A stretch of DNA of 45,411 nucleotides from an uncultured Anaerolineae bacterium (GTDB lineage: Bacteria; Chloroflexota; Anaerolineae; Anaerolineales; Villigracilaceae), in NCBI GenBank assembly GCA_903822545.1, contig CAIJPN010000066.1, forward strand, positions 1 to 45,411, read 5' to 3'. Made by a program: the position numbers and the translations under genes. Of this stretch, positions 1 through 10,279 are shown in pieces. Position 1 is the stretch's first letter. Each line of letters begins with the position of its first letter. Below the pieces are notes generated by a model. It worked only from the letters and a program-made list of their open reading frames with translations, had not been told where the DNA came from and did not search any database.

Positions 1-141
1 ATAGGCCTTGAATTCGGCCATGCCCATCATCTGGGATACTTTGGTGATTGCGGCCGTCAGCGTCGTTTTGCCGTGGTCGATGTGTCCCATCGTCCCTACG
101 TTCAAATGCGGCTTGCTGCGGTCAAATTTCTGCTTCGCCAT
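1..141 (-). CDS. tuf: Translation elongation factor EF-Tu, N-terminal fragment cut by the window edge
   Basis: This is the first 47 codons of EF-Tu, the GTPase that delivers aminoacyl-tRNA to the ribosome in the cytoplasm. The protein begins [16 protein letters not shown] and continues with the P-loop GHIDHGKTT, a signature of EF-Tu. The ATG at 139-141 is preceded by AAGGAG at a normal distance. It lies 34 bases after fusA on the same strand, which is the usual str operon order rpsL-rpsG-fusA-tuf. The rest of the gene lies left of position 1. Confidence 0.97.
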   Translation of the reverse strand, partial: MAKQKFDRSKPHLNVGTMGHIDHGKTTLTAAITKVSQMMGMAEFKAY

Positions 142-175
142 GGATAATCGCTCCTTGTTTAGGTGAGAGAAAAAA

Positions 176-2248
176 TTACGATTTGAGAATTTGCTGCACC
201 ACGGATTCGCTCACGGGCGCATAATGATTGAATTCCATCGAGAAAACGCCGCGTCCCTGGGTAGCCGAACGAAGCTGGGTAGCGTACCCAAACATTTCGC
301 CCAACGGGACCATCGCGTTAACTGCCTGGGCATTGCCAGGGCGGATTTCCATGCCCTGGATCATGCCGCGGCGGCTGTTCATCTGCCCAATGACATCACC
401 GAGATATTCTTCCGGGGCCACTGCTTCCACCTTCATAATCGGCTCGAGCAGGACGGGGGCGCCACGCTGGACAGCTTCCTTGAATGCAAATGTTGCAGCC
501 ATTTTAAAAGCCATTTCATTCGAGTCAACTTCGTGGAAAGAGCCATCATAGAGCTTGATCTTCATATCCACAACAGGATATCCTGCCAGCACGCCGCCTT
601 CGGAGGCTTCTTTGATGCCTTTTTCAACAGCCGGAATGTACTCTTTCGGGATGGAACCGCCAATAATGGCGTTTTCAAACACGATGCCCGAACCACGTTC
701 ACCGGGTTCGACAGCAATCACTACGTGACCGTATTGACCACGACCACCAGACTGCTTGGCATACTTGTAATCAACCTTGTCAACTTTGCGGGTGATAGAC
801 TCACGATAAGCAACACGCGGCTTGCCAACATTGGCCTGCACCCGGAATTCGCGCATCAGACGGTCAACGATAATATCAAGATGGAGTTCACCCATCCCGG
901 AAATGACCGTTTGACCGGTGTTCTCATCCGAGCGGACACGGAAAGTGGGATCTTCTTCGGAAAGTTTCCGCAGGGCTTCACCCATTTTTTCCTGGTCAGA
1001 TGTGGATTTCGGTTCGATCGCAATGGAAATGACCGGTTCGGGGAAAGAGATGCTCTCCAGAACCAATTCTTTCTCGCCGCAAAGGGTATCGCCAGTAAAA
1101 GATTCTTTGAAACCAAGCGCAGCCGCAATGTCACCGGCGCGCACCTCTTCAATATCTTCGCGGCGATCTGCATACATCCGAATCAGACGACCAACGCGTT
1201 CTTTCTTACCCTTGGTCGAATTCTTGATCATTGTACCCTGCTGCAAGACGCCGGAATACACACGGAAATACGCCAGGCGGCCTACATAAGGATCGGTAAC
1301 GATTTTGAAAACCAGGGCAGTGAGCGGGGCTTCATCTTCAGCTGAGAGCTGGATGAAATCTTCGGGATTATCAGGATTGGAGCCTTTCACCGCTGGAACT
1401 TCCATCGGTGACGGAAGATAATCGATAACCGCATCCAGAACCGGCTGGACGCCTTTGTTGCGCAGTGAAGAGCCGCAGAAAGCTGGATAAACTTTCCCTG
1501 CAATAACAGCCTTGCGCAGGGCCTGTTTCAACTCAGGAACGGCGATCTCTTCACCTTCCAGGTATTTCATGGTGAGATCATCATCTGTCTCGGCGATTTT
1601 TTCGACCAGAACGTGCCGGGCATCTTCTGATGCTGAAACCAAATCCACCGGAATGACATCTTCGCGCATCTGGCGACCATATTCATCATCCCAGTAGATT
1701 GCTTTCATTTCGAGCAGGTCTATCACGCCCTTAAAGCCAGCTTCACTGCCGATGGGAAGTTGCATGGGTAGTGGGGTAGCACCCAAACGCTGCCGGATTG
1801 TATCCAGGCTGCGCTCATACGAAGCCCCCACACGATCCATTTTATTAATGAAACAAATGCGCGGGACGTTATAGCGATCTGCCTGACGCCAAACAGTTTC
1901 AGATTGGGGTTCAACACCCTGGACAGCATCAAAGATAACGACCCCACCATCCAGGACACGCAAGGAACGCTGGACTTCTGCGGTGAAATCAATGTGTCCT
2001 GGGGTATCGATCACGTTGATCTGATAACCCTTCCATTCGGCAGAAACTGCCGCGGACACAATGGTAATCCCACGCTCGCGTTCCTGCACCATCCAATCGG
2101 TAACAGTGGTTCCATCATCGACAGAACCAATGCGGTGAGTCTTGCCTGTGTAAAAGAGAATACGCTCGGTAGTAGTCGTTTTACCGGCATCTATATGTGC
2201 AATGATACCGATATTACGGTACTTTTCAAGCGGATATTGACGAGCCAT
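176..2248 (-). CDS. fusA: Elongation factor G
   Basis: EF-G is the GTPase that drives ribosomal translocation and, with RRF, ribosome recycling. The 690 residues match the usual length. The G1 motif AHIDAGKT is at residues 17-24, the G3 motif DTPGHIDF at 81-88 and the G4 motif NKMD at 135-138. The C-terminal domains IV and V carry the conserved stretches GQYGHV and [12 protein letters not shown]. The start ATG at 2246-2248 follows AGAGG. The gene sits 31 bases after rpsG and 34 bases before tuf, so it is almost certainly part of one str operon transcript. Nothing is truncated or unusual. Confidence 0.98.
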   Translation of the reverse strand: MARQYPLEKYRNIGIIAHIDAGKTTTTERILFYTGKTHRIGSVDDGTTVTDWMVQERERGITIVSAAVSAEWKGYQINVIDTPGHIDFTAEVQRSLRVLDGGVVIFDAVQGVEPQSETVWRQADRYNVPRICFINKMDRVGASYERSLDTIRQRLGATPLPMQLPIGSEAGFKGVIDLLEMKAIYWDDEYGRQMREDVIPVDLVSASEDARHVLVEKIAETDDDLTMKYLEGEEIAVPELKQALRKAVIAGKVYPAFCGSSLRNKGVQPVLDAVIDYLPSPMEVPAVKGSNPDNPEDFIQLSAEDEAPLTALVFKIVTDPYVGRLAYFRVYSGVLQQGTMIKNSTKGKKERVGRLIRMYADRREDIEEVRAGDIAAALGFKESFTGDTLCGEKELVLESISFPEPVISIAIEPKSTSDQEKMGEALRKLSEEDPTFRVRSDENTGQTVISGMGELHLDIIVDRLMREFRVQANVGKPRVAYRESITRKVDKVDYKYAKQSGGRGQYGHVVIAVEPGERGSGIVFENAIIGGSIPKEYIPAVEKGIKEASEGGVLAGYPVVDMKIKLYDGSFHEVDSNEMAFKMAATFAFKEAVQRGAPVLLEPIMKVEAVAPEEYLGDVIGQMNSRRGMIQGMEIRPGNAQAVNAMVPLGEMFGYATQLRSATQGRGVFSMEFNHYAPVSESVVQQILKS

Positions 2249-2279
2249 TAAACGGAACCTCTAAAAAATTGACCCAGAA

Positions 2280-2747
2280 CTAAACACGATAGTGCGAGAA
2301 GGCACGGTTGGCTTCTGCCATCTTGTGTGCTTCTTCGCGCTTGCGAATGGCAGCGCCTTGGTTGGTAGCTGCATCCATCAGTTCAGCAGCAAGTTTTTCA
2401 GAGAAAGACTTGCCAGAACGTGCGCGGGCAGCATTAAGAATCCAGCGAATAGCCAGGGTCATGCGGCGATCAGCAGGAACTTCCATGGGCACTTGATAAG
2501 TAGCGCCACCCACACGACGAGGGCGAACTTCCATAATCGGGCCGACGTTTTTCATCGCCAGATCGAACATTTCGATACCGGTCTTGCCGGTTTTTTCCTG
2601 AACAATATCCAGGGTATCGTACATCAGGCGAACCGCAACGCTCTTCTTACCACGCATCATCATGTGATGAATGAAAGTCTGCAACGCAACGCTGTTGAAG
2701 CGCAGGTCAGGGAGTACAGGTCGCTCTTCGGGCTTTCCTCTACGCAT
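2280..2747 (-). CDS. rpsG: 30S ribosomal protein S7
   Basis: S7 is a primary 16S rRNA-binding protein that nucleates assembly of the 30S head and lies near the E site. The protein has 155 residues, the normal length. It begins MRRGKPEERPVLPD and shows the family signatures FIHHMMMRGKKSVA, MEVRPRRVGGATYQVP and the C-terminal MAEANRAFSHYRV. It lies between rpsL (37 bases upstream) and fusA, as in most bacterial str operons. In other bacteria S7 often represses its own operon. I could not recognise the regulatory site here. Confidence 0.97.
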   Translation of the reverse strand: MRRGKPEERPVLPDLRFNSVALQTFIHHMMMRGKKSVAVRLMYDTLDIVQEKTGKTGIEMFDLAMKNVGPIMEVRPRRVGGATYQVPMEVPADRRMTLAIRWILNAARARSGKSFSEKLAAELMDAATNQGAAIRKREEAHKMAEANRAFSHYRV

Positions 2748-2784
2748 GCTTACTCTCCAGTGAAAACAGGGTCAACAAAATGAC

Positions 2785-3201
2785 TTACTTCGGGCGCTTG
2801 GCGCCGTACTTTGAGCGTCCCTGGCGGCGCTTGGCAACGCCGGTAGTATCCAGGGAGCCGCGGACGATGTGATAGCGTACACCAGGCAGGTCTTTCACAC
2901 GACCACCGCGAACCAGAACAACAGAGTGTTCCTGAAGCTGGTGGCCTTCGCCGGGAATATAAGCCGTCACTTCGATACCATTGGTCAGACGTACGCGGGC
3001 AATCTTGCGTAACGCTGAGTTCGGCTTTTTGGGCGTCATGGTACGAACCACGGTACAGACACCGCGTTTCTGCGGTGCGCCACCAGCCTGGCGAACACGA
3101 CGCTGCTTATACGTATTCAACGTATATTGCAGAGCGGGCGCCTTGCTCTTGACCTTTTTGGACTGGCGGCCTTTGCGGATCAACTGATTAATTGTGGGCA
3201 C
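2785..3201 (-). CDS. rpsL: 30S ribosomal protein S12
   Basis: S12 lies at the 30S decoding centre and is the target region for streptomycin resistance. The 138 residues start [11 protein letters not shown] after the initiator and contain the conserved [10 protein letters not shown] loop and the [13 protein letters not shown] loop. Both lysines at the classical streptomycin-resistance positions are present, so the sequence looks streptomycin-sensitive. The start codon is GTG at 3199-3201, chosen because GGAGG lies five bases upstream. The C-terminus is about a dozen residues longer than the E. coli protein, which is common outside Proteobacteria. It is the first gene of the str operon, behind its own promoter. 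Confidence 0.97.
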   Translation of the reverse strand: MPTINQLIRKGRQSKKVKSKAPALQYTLNTYKQRRVRQAGGAPQKRGVCTVVRTMTPKKPNSALRKIARVRLTNGIEVTAYIPGEGHQLQEHSVVLVRGGRVKDLPGVRYHIVRGSLDTTGVAKRRQGRSKYGAKRPK

Positions 3202-3266
3202 GTTCGCCTCCGAAAAAAATTTCCTGGGAACAACAAATGTTCAAAAACGGTGAATTGACATCAATA

Positions 3267-3302
3267 AGTGAGGCCATCTTCTACCTGCCAGATGGCCTCG
3301 CT
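3267..3302 (-). promoter_or_regulatory. Hairpin in the rpsL leader
   Basis: GAGGCCATC (3270-3278) pairs with GATGGCCTC (3291-3299), and the pairing extends to 12 positions with one mismatch. The loop has 12 bases. It lies in the predicted str operon leader. On the minus strand it is not followed by a run of T, so it is unlikely to be a simple terminator. It could be a leader structure or a binding site for a ribosomal protein, but this is not shown. Confidence 0.5.
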
Positions 3303-3350
3303 TGTCTTGCACATTGATAAGCTGACTTACCTATTGGGCAACGGAGGGTG

Positions 3351-3379
3351 ATTTTATCATAGCGAAATAGGTGAGTCAA
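3351..3379 (-). promoter_or_regulatory. Strong sigma-70-type promoter of the str operon
   Basis: On the minus strand TTGACT (3374-3379) and TAAAAT (3351-3356) are separated by exactly 17 bases, and a TG one base before the -10 box makes it an extended -10 promoter. Transcription would begin near 3344 and give a leader of about 140 bases before rpsL. It starts only about 10 bases after the rpoB stop codon, so rpsL-rpsG-fusA-tuf can be expressed independently of rpoB. Confidence 0.8.
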
Positions 3380-3387
3380 GGAAAAGT

Positions 3388-6300
3388 TTACATATCCATT
3401 AAGTCGGCACCCAAACCGAGCAAACCGGTTTCAAGCTTGGGCGGATGCACTTTCTCCTCGTCTTTGCCAAATTTGATGATATCGCCGCCATCGCCAACAG
3501 CTTCCACTGCCAGGCCCAGACTCTGGAGTTCCTTCACCAACACACGGAAGGAAGCCGGAATGCTTGGTTCTTCGATGGGTTCACCCTTGACAATGGCTTC
3601 ATAGGTATTAACGCGCCCCTGCACATCATCCGATTTGACGGTGAGCATTTCTTGAAGCGTGTACGCGGCGCCATAGGCTTCCAACGCCCAAACTTCCATT
3701 TCGCCAAAGCGCTGTCCGCCAAATTGGGCTTTACCACCCAGCGGCTGCTGGGTAACCAGCGAGTATGGGCCGGTAGAGCGGGCATGTACCTTGTCTTCCA
3801 CCAGGTGATGAAGCTTAAGGATTGTCATAACGCCTACGGTCACGGGCTGGTCATAGCGATCGCCGGTCTTGCCATCGCGCAGCACTTGCTTGCCCAAGGT
3901 TGGGATGGGGATACCCGTTTCGATCATGATCTCATGCGCTTTTTGCAGCATTTCTCCATCCGAAACATTTGTATGACCCATGCGATTAAGCCAGAGTTTC
4001 AGACAAGCTTTCATGGCATTGGCATCCTGATCAGCACGTTTATCAAGTTCAGGAATTTCAAAAGCCAGGATGCTGTCGGCATCAAAGCCCTGGTCTTTCA
4101 ACCATTCCTGCGCGGTAGCGCGGCGGGCATAGTCGCCTTCGGTGGCAATGCGGTAAACATCGTAACCACGCGTTCCCAGCCATTGTTCCAGGTACAGGCT
4201 GCGGACTTCGTTGTCGTCACGGATAGATTCGGGTTCGTAATCCTGTTCGACCAGCCAATCCCAGGCGGTGTTGACGGTTTCTTGCCAGGCCGTATCCACC
4301 AACCAAGCGCGCGCAAGTTCGGCTTCGATTTCTTCTTCTTTAGCGCCGTCAAAAACCGGGGTAACGGCGCGATAGCCAAGGCGTTTGGCAGCCCATCCGA
4401 GGTGGACTTCCAACACCTGGCCAATGTTCATACGACCGGGAACGCCCAGGGGGTTGAGGATGATGTCAACCGGGGTGCCATCTTCCAGGAAAGGCATATC
4501 TTCCACCGGCACGACGCGGGAAACAACACCTTTGTTACCATGACGGCCTGCCATTTTATCGCCAGCGGTGATCTTGCGACGCTGCGCCACTGAGACGCGC
4601 ACCATTTTATCGACACCAGCCGACAGATCGGTGCTGTCTTCACGGGTGAAGACTTTGACATCGACAACTTTACCTCGTTCGCCATGTGGCATGCGCAGGG
4701 AGGTGTCTTTCACATCGCGAGATTTTTCGCCGAAGATGGCGCGCAGCAGGCGCTCTTCGGGGGTCAGTTCTTTTTCGCCTTTGGGGGTGATTTTGCCAAC
4801 CAGGATATCGTTCGGGCCGACTTCGGCGCCAATGCGGATGATGCCATCTTCATCGAGGTCTTTGATGGCATCTTCACCAACGTTGGGGATGTCGCGGGTG
4901 ATTTCTTCGGGGCCAAGTTTTGTATCGCGGGCTTCGACTTCGTATTTTTCGATATGAACCGAGGTGAAGCGGTCTTCCTGCACCAGCCGCTCAGAGAGCA
5001 GGATAGCATCTTCAAAGTTGCCACCTTCCCAAGAGAGGAATGCCACGACCACATTCTGCCCGAGCGCAAGCTTGCCACTTTCGGTGGATGAAGAGTCGGC
5101 GATGATATCGCCTTTTTTGACGAGCTGGCCTTTGACCACCGCCGGACGCTGATCGATGCAGGTGGACTGGTTTGAACGCTGGTACTTGCGCAACGTGAAA
5201 GTGTGTATCTGGCCTTTATGGTCTCGCAGGGTGATTTCTTTGCCGGTAACGGAAACAATCTCACCATCGGTTTCAGCGATGACCACCTGGCCAGAATCCA
5301 GCGCGGCGTAGTATTCCATGCCGGTGGAAACGGTTGGGATTTCAGGGCGAACAAGCGGAACGGCCTGGGCTTGCATGTTGGAACCCATCAGGGCGCGGTT
5401 GGCGTCATCATGTTCGAGGAAAGGGATCAACGCGGCGCTGATACCCACCACCTGGTGCGGAGCCACATCCATGTAATCGAGATTTTCAGGGGTGTTGAAT
5501 ACAAACCCGGAGTGGTAGCGACAGGAGATGCGCCCACCTTCGAATTCGGCGTGTGAGTTGAGCGGGGCATTGGCCTGGGCAATGACGAATTTATCTTCGG
5601 CATCGGCGGAAAGGTACTCGATGCGTTCCGAAACGAACGGCACGACCAGCACTTCGCGTTCCATCTGAGCGATCTTTTGGGCAGCCTCGGGGCTGATACG
5701 CACCCCGGCTTTGACAATGACTTCGCCTGAGCCATCGAGCATATCCTCGCGCAGGACGCGCCCCGCCAATGTTGGATCGGTTGAGCGCAGGCTCTTAATA
5801 ACGCGGCGATAAGGTGTTTCGATGAAGCCGTATTCATTGACACGCGCAAATGAGGCCAGGCGACCAATCAGACCGATGTTGGGGCCTTCAGGGGTTTCAA
5901 TCGGGCAGATGCGGCCATAGTGCGAGTGGTGCACATCGCGCACATCGAAACCGGCGCGTTCACGGCGCAGGCCGCCAGGGCCAAGGGCCGAGAGGGTGCG
6001 TTTGTGGCGCAATTCAGCCAATGGGTTGGTTTGATCCATGAACTGGGATAGCTGGCTGGAGCCAAAGAATTCGCGCAGGGCGGCCACCACCGGGCGGATG
6101 TTAACCAGCGTCACCGGGGAAAGCTGCTCCTGGTCGCGGATGGACATGCGTTCTTTAATAACGCGTTCCATTCGGCGCAGGCCAATGCGTAGCTTGTTTT
6201 GAATGAGTTCGCCAACGGTTTTGACACGGCGATTGCCGAGGTGGTCAATATCATCGGGCGGCTCGACACCGTTATTGATCTGGATCATGCGCCGCACCAG

Positions 6301-7278
6301 GCGGATGATGTCCATTTTGGAGATGGTGCGATGCGGGATGGGTACGGTCAGATCAAGTTTTTGGTTGAGTTTGTAGCGGCCAACCCGCTCGAGGTCATAA
6401 TGTCGTTGGTCGAAGAGTTGTTCGATCAGGAATGCGCGGGCGTTGTCAAGCGTAGCAGGATCGCCAGGGCGCATACGTTTGAAGAATTCGATCAGGGCCT
6501 GTTCAGATACCTTGAGGTTGCTGCTGGTATCCCATTCTGGTTCCTGTTTGAGCGTGGAAGGGAGGAACATACGCTCGGGGTTGTTGTCGACATCCTGGAA
6601 GAGGGAAAGGATTTCTTCATCGGAACCAAGTTTGAGGGGCGGGTTGGGGAGGCCATCATCCACACCAGCCAGGGCACGCAGGAAGACGGTGATCGGCACG
6701 GTGCGTTTGCGGTTGAATTTCAGAATGATGTAATCGTTTTTGCGTGTTTCAAATTCCATCCATGCGCCGCGATCAGGAATCAACTTGGCCATGGCAAGCG
6801 AACGACCAGTAGCGCGGTCGGTGGGGGCTTCAAAATAAACGCCCGGGGAGCGGATGAGCTGGGAAACAACAACGCGCTCGGTACCGTTGATGATATAGGT
6901 ACCTTTGTCGGTCATTTCGGGGAAATCGCCCAGGAAGATGTCTTGTTTGATGGGCTCCGGAACATCCGGGCCAGCCAGCAGGACGGAGACGTATAACGGG
7001 CTGGAATAGGTTAAGTCGCGCTCAACGCATTCTTCGATGGTGTGCTTTGGTTCGCCAAACCAATATTTCAACCCCCACTCCTGCGACTCGGGGCCGCGGC
7101 TGGGGAAGTAGAGTTTCATTCCTTTGTTATATGATTCGATGGGCGAAATTTCATGGAATAGATCGCCAAGCCCTTCGCGCTTGAGCCGCTCAAAGGAATC
7201 GAGCTGGACTTCGATCAGGTTGGGAAGGGTAAGTTCCACCGGGATACGGGCATAGTTCTTCTGGGGAAATGAGGACAT
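3388..7278 (-). CDS. rpoB: DNA-directed RNA polymerase subunit beta, with a repeat-containing insertion
   Basis: RpoB forms one side of the RNA polymerase active cleft and the rifampicin pocket. The 1296 residues include the rifampicin region ([10 protein letters not shown], then [12 protein letters not shown]), [10 protein letters not shown], the catalytic-core segment [13 protein letters not shown] and the C-terminal clamp motif [20 protein letters not shown]. Between [10 protein letters not shown] (from residue 975) and the conserved LRDGKTGD is an insertion of roughly 120 residues (about 990-1115) that B. subtilis RpoB lacks. It contains four degenerate copies of a W-L motif. The ATG at 7276-7278 follows TAGGAGAACTCA. 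The usual partner rpoC does not follow; after the stop comes the str promoter and rpsL. The upstream neighbour is not rplL but an unrelated membrane-protein operon. Confidence 0.98.
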   Translation of the reverse strand: MSSFPQKNYARIPVELTLPNLIEVQLDSFERLKREGLGDLFHEISPIESYNKGMKLYFPSRGPESQEWGLKYWFGEPKHTIEECVERDLTYSSPLYVSVLLAGPDVPEPIKQDIFLGDFPEMTDKGTYIINGTERVVVSQLIRSPGVYFEAPTDRATGRSLAMAKLIPDRGAWMEFETRKNDYIILKFNRKRTVPITVFLRALAGVDDGLPNPPLKLGSDEEILSLFQDVDNNPERMFLPSTLKQEPEWDTSSNLKVSEQALIEFFKRMRPGDPATLDNARAFLIEQLFDQRHYDLERVGRYKLNQKLDLTVPIPHRTISKMDIIRLVRRMIQINNGVEPPDDIDHLGNRRVKTVGELIQNKLRIGLRRMERVIKERMSIRDQEQLSPVTLVNIRPVVAALREFFGSSQLSQFMDQTNPLAELRHKRTLSALGPGGLRRERAGFDVRDVHHSHYGRICPIETPEGPNIGLIGRLASFARVNEYGFIETPYRRVIKSLRSTDPTLAGRVLREDMLDGSGEVIVKAGVRISPEAAQKIAQMEREVLVVPFVSERIEYLSADAEDKFVIAQANAPLNSHAEFEGGRISCRYHSGFVFNTPENLDYMDVAPHQVVGISAALIPFLEHDDANRALMGSNMQAQAVPLVRPEIPTVSTGMEYYAALDSGQVVIAETDGEIVSVTGKEITLRDHKGQIHTFTLRKYQRSNQSTCIDQRPAVVKGQLVKKGDIIADSSSTESGKLALGQNVVVAFLSWEGGNFEDAILLSERLVQEDRFTSVHIEKYEVEARDTKLGPEEITRDIPNVGEDAIKDLDEDGIIRIGAEVGPNDILVGKITPKGEKELTPEERLLRAIFGEKSRDVKDTSLRMPHGERGKVVDVKVFTREDSTDLSAGVDKMVRVSVAQRRKITAGDKMAGRHGNKGVVSRVVPVEDMPFLEDGTPVDIILNPLGVPGRMNIGQVLEVHLGWAAKRLGYRAVTPVFDGAKEEEIEAELARAWLVDTAWQETVNTAWDWLVEQDYEPESIRDDNEVRSLYLEQWLGTRGYDVYRIATEGDYARRATAQEWLKDQGFDADSILAFEIPELDKRADQDANAMKACLKLWLNRMGHTNVSDGEMLQKAHEIMIETGIPIPTLGKQVLRDGKTGDRYDQPVTVGVMTILKLHHLVEDKVHARSTGPYSLVTQQPLGGKAQFGGQRFGEMEVWALEAYGAAYTLQEMLTVKSDDVQGRVNTYEAIVKGEPIEEPSIPASFRVLVKELQSLGLAVEAVGDGGDIIKFGKDEEKVHPPKLETGLLGLGADLMDM

Positions 7279-7310
7279 TGAGTTCTCCTACACCATAAAA
7301 AAGTGAACAG

Positions 7311-7345
7311 AAAAGGAAAAACCATCATGCCACATCGCATGATGG
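7311..7345 (-). terminator. Intrinsic terminator or attenuator upstream of rpoB
   Basis: CCATCATGC (7322-7330) and GCATGATGG (7337-7345) form a perfect nine-base-pair stem with a six-base loop. On the minus strand it is followed directly by TTTTTCCTTTT. This is a typical rho-independent terminator. It probably ends the 10384-7408 transcript, but it lies only 43 bases before the rpoB start, so it could also attenuate an rpoB transcript that starts further upstream. Confidence 0.75.
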
Positions 7346-7407
7346 AAAATGGACACGCGCTCAGGATGATTTCTTTGAGCTAAACGGCGTTAGATTTTAC
7401 TACAAAT

Positions 7408-8229
7408 TTATTGTTTTGGGGGCTTAAGAAATGCGCCTGGCCCATATTTCATCAACAGGAGTTGGGCAAAAAAACCCAAGGCGAGGGCCAGGTAGGCTAC
7501 CAGGTAGGAGAGGTCTACTACCAGCGTCAGGATGTTCCCGCCATTGGAGGATGAGTAATCGTACAGGCCACTGGCATTGGCGATGGCAAAGAGGGCATCC
7601 GATATGCCGAAGATGAACATGCCCAACCAGGGGCGGGCAAATACTCCTCCGCTGAAGGAAAGAAGCATATATAAAGCTGAAAGGCCAATAAGAAATTCGG
7701 AAACGGCGTAGAAGTATTCGGTGAAATTCTCCAAGGTAAAGGATGAAAAGGTCAGCAGGATAAGGGCCGTTGCGAGGAAAGAAAAAAGCCAGAATCCGGC
7801 AAACATCCAGACGGGCAGGGGACGGCGGTTGACCAGTTGGTATTGGCGACGCAGGCCAACGGAGAACATGAACATGCCGAGAATGTAGAAAAGGTCTGGG
7901 ATGCCAGGAGTTGGCACCTGTTCGAGACCCCAGGCATCGAGATTGAGAGCATACCAGGCCCAGGCAATCTCTCCAAGCAGCCATAGTCCCACTCCAAATG
8001 TAAAATGCAGCCAGATGCTGAAAGGTTTGTCAGTTGGATGGTAGTGGAGCAGGATTAAAAGCGTTCCGGAAAAAGTCAGCGATGCGGTGATGATGATGAG
8101 CAGGTTGGTGAGCAGGTCTGTAACCGCCGGAAACGGTTCAAATTGGTAAACGAATATATATGCGGTCAGCAGTGCAACTGCCACGAAGATTGCAAGCCCA
8201 AAAATGGTTATTCTGCGTTGGTAAGACAT
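7408..8229 (-). CDS. Multi-pass membrane protein of unknown function
   Basis: I do not recognise this 273-residue protein. It is strongly hydrophobic, with about eight likely membrane helices, the first near residues 8-28. The sequence WLLGEIAWAWY and the overall pattern recall seven- or eight-helix membrane sensor domains that are often fused to kinases or cyclases, but no output domain is present. The C-terminus is short and basic (KYGPGAFLKPPKQ). The start ATG at 8227-8229 follows an AGG. It lies 10 bases after the preceding gene, making it the last gene of a three-gene unit with two paralogous soluble proteins. A sensory or scaffold role is inference only. Confidence 0.8.
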   Translation of the reverse strand: MSYQRRITIFGLAIFVAVALLTAYIFVYQFEPFPAVTDLLTNLLIIITASLTFSGTLLILLHYHPTDKPFSIWLHFTFGVGLWLLGEIAWAWYALNLDAWGLEQVPTPGIPDLFYILGMFMFSVGLRRQYQLVNRRPLPVWMFAGFWLFSFLATALILLTFSSFTLENFTEYFYAVSEFLIGLSALYMLLSFSGGVFARPWLGMFIFGISDALFAIANASGLYDYSSSNGGNILTLVVDLSYLVAYLALALGFFAQLLLMKYGPGAFLKPPKQ

Positions 8230-8239
8230 GCGATACCTG

Positions 8240-9211
8240 TTAGATGGCCGTATCGAAAATGCGCATTTCGAGCAAAATTTCCCGCACTGGAGGGCTTAGC
8301 TGGTCGAGAGATTCTTCCAGCGTATCCCTCATAAGGCGCGGGCCAACAACTGCTGAGATTTGCAGGAAGGCGGTTTTGAATAGGCTGCGATAGGCCGTCA
8401 CTGCGGATGCGGCGGTGGGGAAGATTTGCAGGTCGTCGACGGTTTTGCCAGAAAAAATCACTTCGATGGAAAGGTTGCGGCTTGTGATGTTCAGGTCGTT
8501 TTCTAGGCGGGTGACAAGGGCGCGGCCGGCCAATTCATCGTATCGTTCGAGGATTTTTTCAAAGACGGTGGAAAAACCGACAAAAAGGTTGTTTTCACGC
8601 CAAATGGTGATGGCGGGGTTCCAGCGGTAAATGTGAAAGGTGCATTCCCTCTCTGGCCAGCGCGAGATGATGGTAACACCAGGGTTATTGTCACGCGCCT
8701 GGCCTTCGGAGATGAAAAGAAATTCGCGGGCGGGCCAGTTGTTGCCGGGCAGGAAGACGAATCCCTCGCTGCTGGGCCAGGTAATCTGGACAATGATTGG
8801 TTCGGGTGTTTTTTGAAGCACTGCCAGTTGCGCAATTACGTCAGATGTTTGGGTGACTATTTGCTCGCCGTCGGTTGTAAAGGCCAGGATGGTTTTGATG
8901 GCGCGGAAAAAACGCAACGGCACCGGGCAAATCCGCAGGCTGGCTTCGCCTTTATTGGCGAAGAAAGTATGCGGGTTGATGCTATCCAGTCGCTGCACCC
9001 GGTTCGGGCCGTGCTGGTAGATTTCGTTAGGGCGGCCTTCGGTGAAGATGATGTAGTAGGTGTCGCTACCAGGATAGGCAATTTCGACCAGGCCTGTGGA
9101 TAAATCCTGCCGGAACATGTTAAGTTCGGCCTGCAATTGCCCGGCTGATACCAGGCGGTACTCACGAAATACGTTTCCCAGGATAGTGGTCATCAAGAAA
9201 TATGATACCAC
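8240..9211 (-). CDS. Unknown soluble protein, paralogue of the next gene upstream
   Basis: I cannot assign a function. The 323-residue protein has no signal peptide or membrane helix. It is clearly homologous to its upstream neighbour: both share RQD-x2-TGLVEI near the N-terminus, then WPS-x5-LPGN, and later LAGR-[AS]-LV followed by a D-x-N pair. The N-terminal block (TGLVEI, then YYIIFTEGRP) has the look of a DUF4388/PATAN-type domain found in bacterial signalling proteins, but this is a guess from pattern. The frame opens with GTG at 9209-9211. An ATG at 9191-9193 is a possible alternative, and neither has a clear ribosome site. It lies 12 bases after its paralogue. Confidence 0.75.
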   Translation of the reverse strand: MVSYFLMTTILGNVFREYRLVSAGQLQAELNMFRQDLSTGLVEIAYPGSDTYYIIFTEGRPNEIYQHGPNRVQRLDSINPHTFFANKGEASLRICPVPLRFFRAIKTILAFTTDGEQIVTQTSDVIAQLAVLQKTPEPIIVQITWPSSEGFVFLPGNNWPAREFLFISEGQARDNNPGVTIISRWPERECTFHIYRWNPAITIWRENNLFVGFSTVFEKILERYDELAGRALVTRLENDLNITSRNLSIEVIFSGKTVDDLQIFPTAASAVTAYRSLFKTAFLQISAVVGPRLMRDTLEESLDQLSPPVREILLEMRIFDTAI

Positions 9212-9223
9212 GAAGGTCGATCA

Positions 9224-10279
9224 TCAGAGTCGAAGCGGGTCATCTTTTCGGGCAGGGAAGTGGCTGGACAAGGCGGGCGGGAGGCTTTCTTCAACGGGGA
9301 GCAGGCGGGTTTCGAGGTGTATGTGACGGTGGAAAAGTTTGCGCGCGGGGGTGCTCATGCTCGCGGCAATCTCACGTTCCAGCATTTGGGTAACTTGCAC
9401 ACCAAGAGCTGACTCTGCGCGCTGGATGGGGGAATCTATCATACGTTTGTAGACTTCTGCGGCATCTTCTGGGGATGTGAAGATGGCCTGGTCGGTAACA
9501 CTATTGGTGGTAATGCTGATGTTCCAACTGTGGGCAGATGCGGTGAAGTTCATATCGCGCAGGATGGCGCTGACGAGGCTGCGCCCGGCCAGATTTTCGA
9601 GCCGGGGCAGGAAGCGGGTAAGGAACAGGACAAAGGAATGGTGCAGGAGGTACTCGTCCCAGGCGGGGGATGATGCCAGATTGTTAAGTACGGTTGCATA
9701 GCAATCTGGTTCTTTCCAACCAAGCAGGGCCATAATCCCACCTGCGCTGTGCAACATCTGGTCACCAGAAACGAATAAGGTGTGCAGCGGCGGATCACCG
9801 TTGCCGGGCAGCAGGGCCAGGGCTTCGGCGCTGGGCCAGCTGTAATAGACCAGCGCCATGCCGCTTTTTTGCAGGCTGCTGAGATGTTCTTCAATCTCGA
9901 TGGTTGCCAGGGGTTGGGAGGCCCTATCAGCCTGCTGCTCGATCCAGATTTTGACCATGCGAATGGTCTGGGGGCTGAGTGAAAGCACACGCAGGAGCAC
10001 TTTTTCATCCGGGTCGAAGCCCAGGAGCAGTTTTTCTAGCCGTGAGTTGGGAAGAATCCGTTTAACGGGACGCTGCAAGGAGTAGATGTTGACCGGTTCT
10101 CCTCCTGCAAACAGGATGGCGTAGCGCTTCTCAAGAGCCGGCAGGAAAATTTCCACCAGTCCGGTCTGAATATCCTGGCGCAAGGTTTGCAACGTGGCAG
10201 GCAGTTTGGCTGGTGTTACCAGGAATTCCTGGGCGGTGGATGTATGAAAAAGGGGCTGGGCAGGGAACTTGTTTGTCAT
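9224..10279 (-). CDS. Unknown soluble protein, first of two tandem paralogues
   Basis: Function unknown. It shares conserved blocks with the following gene: RQDIQTGLVEI, WPSAEALALLPGN and LAGRSLVSAILRDMNF. It has no membrane segment or signal peptide. The open frame reaches an ATG at 10384, but the first 35 codons (MKYPFTNITL...) have no counterpart in the paralogue. I therefore prefer the ATG at 10277-10279 (MTNKFPAQPLF), giving 351 residues. TACTAT (10287-10292) lies seven bases before that ATG and could be a -10 box for a leaderless message. It is the first gene of the three-gene unit and is divergent from the MFS gene at 10437. Confidence 0.72.
   Translation of the reverse strand: MTNKFPAQPLFHTSTAQEFLVTPAKLPATLQTLRQDIQTGLVEIFLPALEKRYAILFAGGEPVNIYSLQRPVKRILPNSRLEKLLLGFDPDEKVLLRVLSLSPQTIRMVKIWIEQQADRASQPLATIEIEEHLSSLQKSGMALVYYSWPSAEALALLPGNGDPPLHTLFVSGDQMLHSAGGIMALLGWKEPDCYATVLNNLASSPAWDEYLLHHSFVLFLTRFLPRLENLAGRSLVSAILRDMNFTASAHSWNISITTNSVTDQAIFTSPEDAAEVYKRMIDSPIQRAESALGVQVTQMLEREIAASMSTPARKLFHRHIHLETRLLPVEESLPPALSSHFPARKDDPLRL

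Noticed and set aside
3445-6996. Several plus-strand open frames of 265-382 codons opposite rpoB
   Set aside because: They are mirror images of rpoB codon usage with no recognisable domain or ribosome site.
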